Positions 1-10,381 of a stretch of 64,000 nt of DNA are shown here, one piece after another. The position numbers were made by a program, and so were the translations under genes. The notes under the pieces were generated by a model. That model had not been told where the DNA came from. It was given only the letters and a program-made list of their open reading frames with translations, and ran no database searches. Within the stretch, counting starts at the first letter, position 1; each line of letters opens with the position of its first letter. The stretch is taken from contig JAIQDT010000833.1 in assembly GCA_021521415.1 (NCBI GenBank), positions 558,001-622,000 on the forward strand, read 5' to 3'. The stretch comes from Bidens hawaiensis (taxonomy: Eukaryota > Streptophyta > Magnoliopsida > Asterales > Asteraceae).

Positions 1-74
1 TGTAACAAAAAAAAACGATGTTACATAGGGTTTTCATAGGTTTTCTCAATTCAAGAGGGTTTTCAAACTATACT

Positions 75-79
<5 letters not shown>

Positions 80-125
<46 letters not shown>
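80..125. repeat. (AT)n microsatellite
   Basis: An uninterrupted run of about 22 AT units. It is a simple repeat with no coding or regulatory meaning visible. Confidence 0.95.
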
Positions 126-128
<3 letters not shown>

Positions 129-909
129 AAGGGTTCAAATAAGAATAAGGAGTTTCCTAAGAATGGTAAGAACCAATAAATTTTTGACATGTGGCATTAT
201 AACCTATGGTGAAAGAATAATTCTAGGAAACTATGTCGGTTATAATGGTGAAAGAGTAATTCTAGCCTTCTAGGAAACTATGTTGGTTTTTGGTAAATTT
301 AAATCTCAACCATTGTAACATGATCCAATGGCTATGATCTATTCTTACTCTTCCTAAAAAGCTATCTATTTTAATTTTAGCTCACCCTTATATATATAAG
401 ATTATAATATGTTATATACCCTAAATAGTTAACCCTAAATTTTTATATCAAACAATTGAACACGACACACGTCATTCTAATCCAACATCAAGCAGACGAC
501 GCACAAACCCTTCTTTGATTCTCCCTCTCCGAATCTCCAGTAGTCCAGTGGTTTCCCTCCACATCTTTAGTAGTCTCAGCCCTACGATTCTCCGGTCTAC
601 CTCTCCACATCTCCGATTCTCCGTCAGTTCGGCTTCCTCGCAGTTGCAGCGGCGCCATTGATATTAACAGGTCCATGTCTTATCGTGTATATCTGGTATT
701 AGCAGGTTTCGGGTTCGGGTCTGGCATACATGTATATGATAGGTTATCGTGTCATGCACATGTATACATGTTTCGTGTTTGTGTCTTGTCGTGTACAGGT
801 ATACACAATATACCAGCCCTACCCATAAGGTTGAAATTGGGTTATCTTAAACCAACTAAAACCTGGGTTAAAAAGGGTCAACCAAACATTTCCCCTACAA
901 AAACCAGTT
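126..909. other. AT-rich sequence, no gene recognised
   Basis: Nothing with gene-like exons was found. Positions 480-660 are C/T-rich, like a plant 5' leader, but no convincing coding exon follows. The short open frames at 488-676 and 675-965 have no recognisable motif. Confidence 0.5.
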
Positions 910-917
910 CCACGTAC

Positions 918-1308
918 AAGAGGTGTACAAAACCGGTTTTAAATCCAAACCGAACCGGGTTGTAAACCGAACTGGTTTGGTCAACGCCTGGTCAAAACCG
1001 GTTTGACTCAAACCGGTTCGGTTTATAAACCGGTTCGGTTTATAAACCGGTTTAGACACAAGATAGGTCGACCTGGTCACGTTGGTTCGGTTCGGTTTAT
1101 AAACCGGTTTTAGCCGGTTTTAAACCGGTTTTCCTCAAACCGGTTCGGTTTATAAACCGGTTTGATCGATCTTAAGGGGAACCGGTCCTGAAACTGGCGG
1201 TTTGGATCGGTTTGAGAACCGGTTTGGGTGAAACCGGTTTTAAACCTAAACCGGTTCGGTTCGGTTCGCCTAAAACCGGTCCCAAACCGGTTTTTTTTAA
1301 CACCTGTA
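918..1308. mobile_element. hAT-type MITE filled with CCGGTT palindromes
   Basis: A 391-bp element flanked by a perfect 8-bp direct repeat CCACGTAC (910-917 and 1309-1316), the target length made by hAT transposases. Its ends are imperfect inverted repeats: AAGAGGTGTACAAAACC on the left, and the right end read in reverse begins TACAGGTGTTAAAA. The body is almost entirely degenerate AACCGGTTT/GGTTCGGTTTATAAACC units, so it is massively self-complementary. It has no coding capacity. A sister element is at 33126-33570. Confidence 0.8.
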
Positions 1309-1510
1309 CCACGTACCCCAACACAATTTTGATTTTTATTAACACAACCCAAACCGAGGTGTCGTCCCAACCAATTTGGGCCCATAACCCAATTTATGTA
1401 CCATTTAAGTGTAGAAGTAAAATTATTTCTATCAATAAACTATCAACTTTTCTAGGATAATACGAATTGAACAAAAATTTGACATCTTTATATTTTTGTA
1501 ATTACTCTTA

Positions 1511-2615
1511 GGAATATTGGTTTTAAATAATCCCAATTATGTCCTATTAATAAATAACGGTCCTAACTTCAAAGTTGCCTGGTGACAGTACCAACTAAAG
1601 GGGTATTTGTTTTAAACGGACCGCGACTAACGGAAGTTAACTCCGTTAGTAATTTTCTGACGTCGCACGCCTAGTTATTTAAAATTGATTACATAAGCAA
1701 CTTACTTGGCATCTGATAATGATGATGAGTAGGCACATCATTTTTATACATTAGTCAACAATCACAATCAATATAAACCCTAATTATTCAAACCCAAAAT
1801 CAATGGATCAAAAGCCTCTGTAAATTTTAATTGACAAAGTGTTTTTGATAAGGGAATGAAGATGATTAGAATACATAAAAATGTTTACCCGATTGAAAAT
1901 GAATCGAAGAATTTATGGCTCGTCGGAGTTCCGATGTTGACGACGTATCAACAGAGGGCAAATCAATGGCCATTTGAGTGGGGGGGAAAGTGGATGGCGA
2001 GTGAAATTTGCTATGTTTGAAAACAAGTGACAACGCATGCTTTCATAGGGTAAATTTCGTGATTCCGTCGGTTATTTAAGACTCATTTAGGAAACGATCT
2101 ATAGCCATGCTTTCATAGGGTAAATTTCGTGATTCTGTCGGTTATTTAAGACTCATTTAGGAAATGATCTATAGCCTGTATAAGCATAATAGAGGTTGCG
2201 TCCATCTCGGATTGGGGTTACGAATCAAAAGATGTAGTTAACTGGTCATTTCAGTCATTAATTTGGTGTTAAAAGCTCGCCGGATTAGATGTCGGAAGCA
2301 TCGGCCGGAAAAACGTGAATGAAATGATGAAGATGGAAGTTATAATTCAATGTTTCATTTCACACACTTGAACCTTGAAAGAAAACCAAAACCACCCTCA
2401 ACTTTTTCCACATAAGCATCCACGTATTCGTCACATAAGCAATTTTTTACAAGTAGGCGTGCCACGTCAGAAAATCACTAACGGAGTTACCCTCTGTTAG
2501 TCACGGTCCATTAAAACAAATACCCCTTTAGTTTGTACCGCCACCAGGGAATTTTGAAGTTGGGACTGTTATTTACCGATTTGACATAGTTGGGATTATT
2601 TAAAACCAATATTTC
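1511..2615. mobile_element. Mutator-like MITE with long terminal inverted repeats
   Basis: A 1105-bp element with inverted repeats of about 170-200 bp. Both ends begin as RAATATTGGTTTTAAATAATCCCAA when read inward, and both contain an ACTAACGGA..TTAACTCCGTTAG block. It is flanked by 9-bp direct repeats differing at one base (TTACTCTTA 1502-1510; TTACTTTTA 2616-2624), as expected for Mutator-like elements. The centre contains a 70-bp tandem duplication (2036-2105, 2106-2175). No transposase is seen. A shorter relative with the same ends is at 61096-61823. Confidence 0.85.
2036..2175. repeat. 70-bp tandem duplication inside MITE
   Basis: Two adjacent copies starting CATGCTTTCATAGGG differ at only a few positions, which indicates a recent local duplication within the Mutator-like element. 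Confidence 0.9.
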
Positions 2616-2624
2616 TTACTTTTA

Positions 2625-3186
2625 ATATAATAATTACTCAACAACAAAATTACAAGTAGCTAGAGTAATAATAAATTACTCTACTTGTAAAGTATAACGT
2701 AATTATTATTACTCTACTTGTTTACCCTATACAGTTTTAAGAATATTGTCATTGTGCCCTTTTTTTTAAAGACTTTGTATTGTTCTGATAATTTTTTTTT
2801 CATTTGTACCTCCCCTGCTTTTCTAATAATTACTTTTAACACCAAACTACACTACTTTTAAACTACATCATTTATATATTGTAAATACATTTGTATATTT
2901 ATATAAATAGGTGTTCATAAGATGTAGCGGGGAACACAACACGTAGGTTGAAGATTTTTAATATTGTATTTGAAAAAAAAGGACATTACCCAATTAAACG
3001 CAATTATTTTTAAAAATTGTACAACATAGTCATATTAAAAAATAAAATAACACTCGTTGTAATCCAATTCCTTTTATTAGAACTAAAGAAGATGGAGGAA
3101 TTTGCTTGTAACTTGTATCATGCATGTACTATAAAGATTTAGCTTTAAAGAAATATACCATATATTTTAAATGTTTCTTAAGTACA
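2625..3186. other. AT-rich intergenic sequence
   Basis: No gene, repeat array or element terminus was recognised in this stretch. Confidence 0.5.
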
Positions 3187-3864
3187 TGTATTGTAATATA
3201 CTAAAATTCGAAACAATAAAATAATAAATGTCGATTGTTAGAAAATTGATAAACCGATAAACTGTTAATAAACGAAAAATCATGAGTTACATAATAATGC
3301 TATATTTAATATCAAATAATAATAAGATGTTCAAGATGGTTAAACACAATGAGTTAAATTGTAAATGTTTGAATTAGTTGAGATAAGTTCAAGGACCAGT
3401 TTTAACAATTCCTAAAACACATATTGAAGCATAAACACTTACGTATTCTTTCAGGTGAAAACGTGAACAACAAACGATATGATTATATCAGGATTTGATT
3501 TTGTTTCAAACTCGTTTAATATATATATACGATAACATTCCAACGATTTTCATGGATCCAAAAACCTTAAATCTTAGCCTTTTCTCTCTGCCGTATACAC
3601 CGCCGCCGCCGCCCTGCAACTAGCCCGAGAAACCGCTGACATCACAGCCACCGCTACACGGGTTCTCGCCGTCGCCGGTGGTAGCCAGACAACCAACGCT
3701 AACTTCCGCTCCCTGCTCGTACACGTGAGGTCTTCACCACCGCGGCAACCTGTTGTTGCCGAAAGTCAAAAACCGCCTACGTCGTTGTAGCTACGATCTA
3801 AGGTTCTCTTGACGTTTAATCAAGCTTAAGTCATTTTACGATTATTGCTACTCGCTTATAAGGT

Positions 3865-4020
3865 ACGGTTTCTATTTTTGTTACTCTTGGTATTAATTAT
3901 ATTCTGTTACTTTGTAGTACGGTTTCTGTTTTTGTTTCCTCTTAGTATTAATTATATTTCGTTACTTTAGAGTACGGTTTCTGTTTTTGTTTACTCGTAG
4001 TATAAATTATATTCCATTTT
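3865..4020. repeat. 54-bp minisatellite block 1 in solo LTR
   Basis: About three degenerate copies of a unit containing GTACGGTTTCTGTTTTTG and TTAGTATTAATTATATT. The same unit resumes at 4705, which suggests one array later separated by about 700 bp. Confidence 0.8.
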
Positions 4021-4704
4021 ATATTCGGCATCCGTCACTTTGTAGCGCGGACTTTTCAGTTTGAGTTCGGTTTATTTATTTGGTATGTTTTATATTTGTT
4101 TTTGTACCATGCAATAGATTATATATTTTGTACTCGTCATTGCATGTTCCGTTAGTAACAATTTTATTCGGATATTAAAACTATCTTTGTTATGATCCTT
4201 AAAACCGAAAACCATTATGTTGATTCAAGTCAAGAAGTGATTGTTAATTAAGGGTTAAGTTATTGTTGGGTTAAATTGATAAACACTTAAATCTGTGATC
4301 AATAAAGGTGACCTACTGGTCTTTCCTCACCTTCTTATTTTATAAAACTAAACGTTTAGAAACAGAATCTGATTTAAGGGTCTCAAAATAGTTTTATCCT
4401 TTTACAAATTATTTTATTAGATAATATTAAAGAGTATAATATAATATGGTTTGATAACTAAATATGAAAATAACTCTGAAAGGTTACGATGAATATGAAA
4501 GTTCAATTCAACAATAATTATTATTTAATTATTAATGGTGATCTATACACACACATATATGGAACTTATTTGCAAATACCGAAAATGATAGAATAAACGT
4601 GAGCATCACAACTATAAATTAAACTACCATAATATTATAGGTTCGCGTACGAGCTAAGGACCGGGACTGTTTATACTTAGTGTGTCCTTGTTCATCGGAT
4701 CAAG

Positions 4705-5160
4705 TACGGATTCTGTTTTTCTTCACTCGAAGTATTAATTATATTTCGTTAGTACGGTTTCCTGTTTTTGCTATTTTTAGTATTAATTATAGTCCGCTAC
4801 TTTGTTGTACGGATTCTGTTTCTTGTTACTTCGTAGTACGGTTTCTGGTTTCTGTCACTCATAGTATAAATTATATTCCGTTACTTCATTACGGTTTCTG
4901 TTTTCAGTTACTTATAGTATTGAATCTATTCCGTTACCTTGTAGTACGGATTCTGTTTCTTGTTACTCGGTAGTACGGAATCTGCTATCATTTACTCTTA
5001 GTATTATATATACATTCCGTTACTTCGTTGTACGGATTCTGTTTTTGTTTCCTCTTAGTATTAATTATATTTCGTTACTTCAGAGTACGGATTCTGTTTT
5101 TGTTCACTTTTAGTATTGACTCTATTCCGTTACTTTGTAGTACGGATTTTCGTTACGCGT
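4705..5160. repeat. Minisatellite block 2 in solo LTR
   Basis: Eight or so degenerate copies of the block 1 unit (AGTACGGATTCTGTTT ... TTACTTTGT). The weak open frame at 4680-4973 is a by-product of this repeat. Confidence 0.85.
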
Positions 5161-5267
5161 CGGTTATATTTTGAGTTCAGTTATTTTATATAATATATTT
5201 TAGTTATACGACTTTAGTTCAGTACTCTGTTACCCGAGCATTTCTGACTTGTCGTTGGGGCGTCAAC

Positions 5268-5521
5268 GACATGGCACTTATCGTGACAGTGCGTAATCAA
5301 AGTTCACGGCGTCTCTGAAAGTACTCATGTAGTACCTTGGCCACTTAGAGGCGTATAGATCGATCTTAGCTCCGACTCCTGACTCCTGACTCCTGACATG
5401 GCACTTATCGTGACAGTGCGTAATCAAAGTTCACGGCGTCTCTGAAAGTACTCATGTAGTACCTTGGCCACTTAGAGGCGTATAGATCGATCTTAGCTCC
5501 GACTCCTGACTCCTGACTCCT
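5268..5521. repeat. 127-bp tandem duplication
   Basis: Two head-to-tail copies beginning CATGGCACTTATCGTGACAG at 5270 and 5397, apparently identical by eye. Each ends in three CTCCTGA units. Confidence 0.95.
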
Positions 5522-6304
5522 GACTTCTGTTTGAGATGGAACAATGTGTGCACGCCACCCACACCGTCTCCTTGGTGCATGGACTAGCTAGCTGTGTACC
5601 CCTCTGTTTAGGCTCTGGGTGCTTCCGTATTACACGACCTATTTATTTTAACATCATCGTCGTGTATTTTAGTAATTATATTTTGTTTCGCTATATTTCT
5701 GGTCCGTTTTGATATGTGTATATGTATTTGATTAAATTTGAGTATATTCAGATTACGTCCCGATCGTGTATTATGTTTCGCATTTAATTATAGTTCAGTT
5801 AAATGTTACACGTTATATGTTACACGTCACACATTATATGTTACAAGTTATATGTTTCTGGCTCTGGGTGTTTTTGTTATAGTTCTGATATATTTCCGCA
5901 TGCGTTTGACCATGTTCTGGCCAAGTGTCGGATCATACATCCGAATTTTGTTAAGTATATGTTTCGGTAAAAAGGGTTGGTTTCGAGTTTGAATTGAAGT
6001 TCGTATATTTATTCTCTTACGTCTGTCCTTACCTATACTATTGTTCTTTCCGTTACTGGGCAATTTTTGGCTCAACCGTGTTTTCTTGTTTTGTTTTTCT
6101 TATTTTGTTTTCAGGTAATCCGGGATTCAGGGAATTTAGTGATGAGAGATAAAAATGAAGTTCAAGCTTCTAAAAGTTAATTCATTTTGTTTAATAATAT
6201 GACGTAGGTTGCATTAATTTTTGTTGTATTTTGGATTGTGGCGTTGATTTGATATCTGTAATAGTAACACGTTAGCCTGTTCCGGGTTGGGGTGTTACAT
6301 GTAT

Positions 6305-6721
6305 GTTAACAAGGGGCCATATAAAATCCTTGCCCACAGACGAGACGAGCTCCACAAAACATAACAAAATTCGCGTGTTTATTTGTTACATGGGCTCTGA
6401 TTTAAACGGGTCGGTAATTCGTTACAAATAGGAAAAGCTTCAAATTCAGGATGCCTTCATGAAAACACAAACCAATTGTCTTTAACTTTAAAAAAGGAAT
6501 TGATAATAACATCAAATGCATGTTTACCAAATTGCAACTATAAGTTTCTCTTCTATTGTCATTACACTACCTTCAAGGGAAATAATAAAAAGTTAAAACA
6601 AACCACTAATGAATCTCCTCCCTTTCCTAGATCAATTATGATCATCAAATAAAAAATAAAATAAAAAAACATAAATCCAACTAAAAAAAATGTCGTTATT
6701 TCTTCAGCATATACCCAAGAA
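6305..6721. other. 3' flank of VAP27-like gene
   Basis: AT-rich sequence between the solo LTR and the last exon. It presumably contains the 3' untranslated region. No other gene is seen. Confidence 0.5.
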
Positions 6722-8137
6722 TCAACCAATCAAGCCAACAACAATCACAAACATCAATGACGCACCACCCCCTTGTTTCCTGTTGCTTCCGCGCCTCAAA
6801 AGGTCCTGCACATTGCAACCAAAATGTAAGATTGTCGGGCCCATTAATAAGTACGCAGGTCAAAACTTCTGCAAGTAATTACAAAATAGAAGGGGTCAAA
6901 TCATCTCACCAATTCCATATGAATTCTTTTAGTTTGCGCAATCGCAGCATTCTTCTCTTCAGTTAACTTCAAAATTAGAGCTCTCGCCTAAACACCAACG
7001 GGACCCACAATCACGTTCCAATATATATGTAGGACTCGTAAATAAAAAAGCATTAAGGACTCCCTACAAAAAAATGTATGCATATATAACTCACCTCCGA
7101 GGACTTGTCATTAGAATCCGCATTTGTTCTTGAAGCCTAAAAGCATAAAAATAATAGAGAGAAATAAACATTTATATAATAAATTAATAACATGATAAAA
7201 AATAACAAAAAGAATAAAAAACATTAACATTAATAATTTTGATGAATAGAAAGCAACCTCGATGCCACGCGAATTTCCCTTATGTACCCCTAAACCATTA
7301 GACGGAAGCACTTGCTCTGGTCCTTTAGCAACGGCTGAAGTTGAGGGAAGATACACTACTCTCAATTTGCACTCGTTGACTGCATTCGAGTCTCTACTAA
7401 ACTGTCACACGAACCATTATTACATAAACCAATCAAAATACTATTATGAGCAAATATCAATTAAAACTTATTAATTTACATTTTCATAGAACAAATAAAA
7501 AAGTTCACACATGTGATGCTCTTATCATACTTAGATCTCAACAATTGACTCATCAAACAAAAAAAACATTGTTACCAAATCAGGGGTGATGTCCTTTGGA
7601 GTTGTTCCCGGGCTTACAGTGACGCTCTGAAGGAGAAACTTGTCCTTACATTGCATGTCGGGAGGCGCCTCCTTCTGAGCTTGCATTGTTACTGTTATAA
7701 AACCAAATTTTAACAAAACAATAATAATAATTCTATCTATACAACTTCACTTTATCTATTATGCAACTAATGGCGTAAACTCAATTACGGGATAATTCGG
7801 ATAGCTTATTATAACAGTTTATATTATATGGTTAGCGCAGCATTATAAATCAAGCATTTTGGAATAGAAACAGATTATTTCATAATGATCAAAATTAAAA
7901 GCTAAATTACCAATAATTTCACATGTGGACTTGGCGAAACAACTCCGGTGTTGGGGCGAACACAATACTTCTTCGGATTCGTTGTTATAACCTAAATAAT
8001 AATAATTTGCATCAAATTTCAAAAACTCAATATCAGATCCAAAACCCACAATCCATAGAATTAATCAAAACCCAAGAACTAAACTCCACAATCAGATCGT
8101 TAACTGTAACGTAATTGATCAAACCCCAAAAAGGATG

Positions 8138-9068
8138 TGAAGAAACACCAGTCGAACCCCGACCGATTACTGGTAACCTAGGGGTTGGAGAGCTGTTTCC
8201 CACGAGGGGTTAGACCCTTGGAAGATGGTTCTTCTGATAACCTGCAAAACAGACACCGTGAGCTCGTCACTGAGAAGGGGGGGGTTCCTCCTTGTGACCA
8301 CCCTCCGGCGTGAGAATCAGACTAGATTGCTCTTTAAATATAAAAGTATATTAAGAGATTGCTAGAGCAGATATCAGGTATATATGATGATAATATGATA
8401 AGATGAGATGGTCATACCCTTTGGGGTATTTATAGCCGAAGGTAGGTTTCCAAGGGGTTTAGCCGGCCCAACACGCTACCAACTGTAACCTATGCACGTG
8501 CCCTGCCTGTGAGTGGTGGATAGGTAGCGGCTGACACAGAGCAGGCGTGTCGTGCACTCTTCCTCTTCTGCCAACAACAGGCTAGGCACGTGGTATGGCA
8601 GGAGTTGGTGGGTAGGCGGCGGCTATTGGTCACAGTGCTGTGGCGTGCTGTCTGCCATGCTGCTGTCAGTGAGCTGTCGCATTCTTGGTCAGATCTTTTG
8701 TCTGTACCTCGTCAGGTATCACACAAAAGATCCTCCATCATACGGACTGGCTCATTTAGGCGGGAGTTTTCCCCCTCCCGCCTTTGCTCATTCCTTCAGG
8801 TGACACTGGGGAGAGTTAAGTGCCTAGTGCGTGTAGCCATGCTGCGCGGGTGGCCTTCACTCATGGCTTGTATCCGAGGCTGCGGGAACAGGCGGAGTCC
8901 TTCACCATGGGAGGCATTTCCTGCGGGACCAGCTTGCATACTGCGCGTAAGGACGTCACTTCTCTGAGCATGGTTGGTCCTGCGGATCCAGTTGGTCTCT
9001 GCGCAGACGTCCCTGTTTAAGGTGAGTCTTGCGGGTCCAACTGGGCTCTGCTGGGACCTACCTCTTCA
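8138..9068 (-). repeat. 3' LTR of the Tat-like element
   Basis: 931 bp, beginning TGAAGAGG and ending TTCTTCA in the minus direction. A TATA-like CTATAAATACCCC lies at 8423-8435 on the minus strand. The open frames at 8552-9020 are chance frames repeated in the other LTR. Confidence 0.95.
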
Positions 9069-9080
9069 AGTCCCCCCAGT
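9069..9080 (-). other. Polypurine tract
   Basis: Reads ACTGGGGGGACT on the minus strand, directly against the 3' LTR, the position where plus-strand DNA synthesis is primed. Confidence 0.8.
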
Positions 9081-9429
9081 CCAATGTTCTTCTCATGCGT
9101 GTTTAATAAAGTGAGGTGAACTTTTGGACTTAAAAGGGGTTTTGAAAAGGGTTTTGTAAGGTTTTCCATGGGAAGTCCTTGTCACTTGCAGAAATGCCCG
9201 AGTTTCCTGCTTGGTCTTTGGGTATGATGCGGGTAGGTCTGTAACCTCCTCGCAAGTCAGGAGCATTGAGTCCCAGTTGTGTGGATTCTCCATGAGGTTT
9301 TGGTAGTTTTGAACATAGTGATCAATTATGTTAAAACCACCAATTCCATCCTGGAGCTTTAAACAACGTAGTTCTCGACGTTCCCGCTATGCGGGGATGT
9401 TATTTCCTTTTCCGCAAGCATTGCCCAGA

Positions 9430-9910
9430 AGATCCTTCTTGGTTTCAATTCCCAGCGGAGCGCTAGGTATGTGAAGGGTTTTGCCTTAACACTGTACCTG
9501 CGCTCGTCTTACGGTTACTTTACTTCCAAGGTATTCCTGGCGTCAATTCCCTGCGGGTGCTAGGTATGTGAAGGGTTTTGCCTTTACACTGTACCCGCAC
9601 CTGTCTTATAGTTGGTTGCCGAGGTACTTGGCTTCAATTCCCTGCGGGTGCTAGGTATGTGAAGGGTTTTGCCTTAACACTGTACCCGCATCCGTCTTAT
9701 GGTTACTTGTTCGCCAAGGTTTTCTTGGCTTCAATTCCCTGCGGGTGCTAGGTATGTGAAGGGTTTTGCCTTTACACTGTACCCGCATCCGTCTTATGGT
9801 TACCTGTTCGCCAAGGTTTTCTTGGCTTCAATTCCTTGCGGGTGCTAGGTATGTGAAGGGTTTTGCCTTAACACTGTACCCGCATCCGTCTTATGGTTAC
9901 TTGTTTGCCA
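9430..9910. repeat. Five-copy tandem repeat, 91-97 bp
   Basis: Five copies containing GGTGCTAGGTATGTGAAGGG and ACACTGTACCCGCATCCGTC, at about 9464, 9560, 9651, 9748 and 9844. It lies between the 3' LTR and the antisense gene, in the zone where Tat-type elements often carry tandem repeats. Confidence 0.92.
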
Positions 9911-10250
9911 AGGTAAGGGGGTATTTTCCCGCTTCTTTTTAAATTTTGAATTTTGAAATTCGAAAGGTTGGTGGAAAGATAGGAACAGTCCAAACCTCTG
10001 AAACGTCGCGCGACGGTTTCTTCTGACTGTCAGGACGTGCAGGAAGTTATGGTGACGTGACATTATATGGTCATTCCAGACGCTTTTTCAGGCGCGTGGG
10101 CGCGATTTTTCGGGCGCGTGGCCTCGAAATTACTGGCACACGTCCTGTCAACAGCTGTTGCCAGTCTGCTTTTTGCCACGTGTCATAGTTTCATTGCACC
10201 TTCGATTTCTCTCTCCTTCGCATTAAATTCACCGCATTAATTGCGATTAG

Positions 10251-10258
10251 TATATAAA
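10251..10258 (+). promoter_or_regulatory. TATA box of the antisense gene
   Basis: TATATAAA lies about 130 bp upstream of the ATG at 10382, on the strand opposite to gag. It supports an independent promoter for the antisense transcript. Confidence 0.6.
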
Positions 10259-10381
10259 GGGGGAGAGGGTTATTTGCAATTCACACTTTTCACTTTCATC
10301 TCTTCTTCTCAAGTAATTTCCGGTGAATTTTTCTGTTCAGTAAAGCATTACCCTGAAATCTCTTTTCATCTTTCTTCCACT

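Larger units (their letters stand above)
3192..6299 (+). mobile_element. Solo LTR, 3.1 kb
   Basis: The sequence begins TGTAATATAC and ends GGGGTGTTACA, with a perfect 5-bp target duplication TGTAT at 3187-3191 and 6300-6304. The start aligns with the start of the LTR at 18174 (TGTAACATCCCGAAATTTC against TGTAATATACTAAAATTCG), so they are distant relatives. No internal region or second LTR is present, so it is a solo LTR left by recombination between the two LTRs. It carries internal minisatellites and a 127-bp tandem duplication. The short open frames inside it are not genes. Confidence 0.85.

Noticed and set aside
8552..9020. Overlapping plus-strand open frames in the LTR
   Set aside because: They lie within the LTR, recur in the second LTR at 16775-17243, overlap in several frames and have no recognisable domain.
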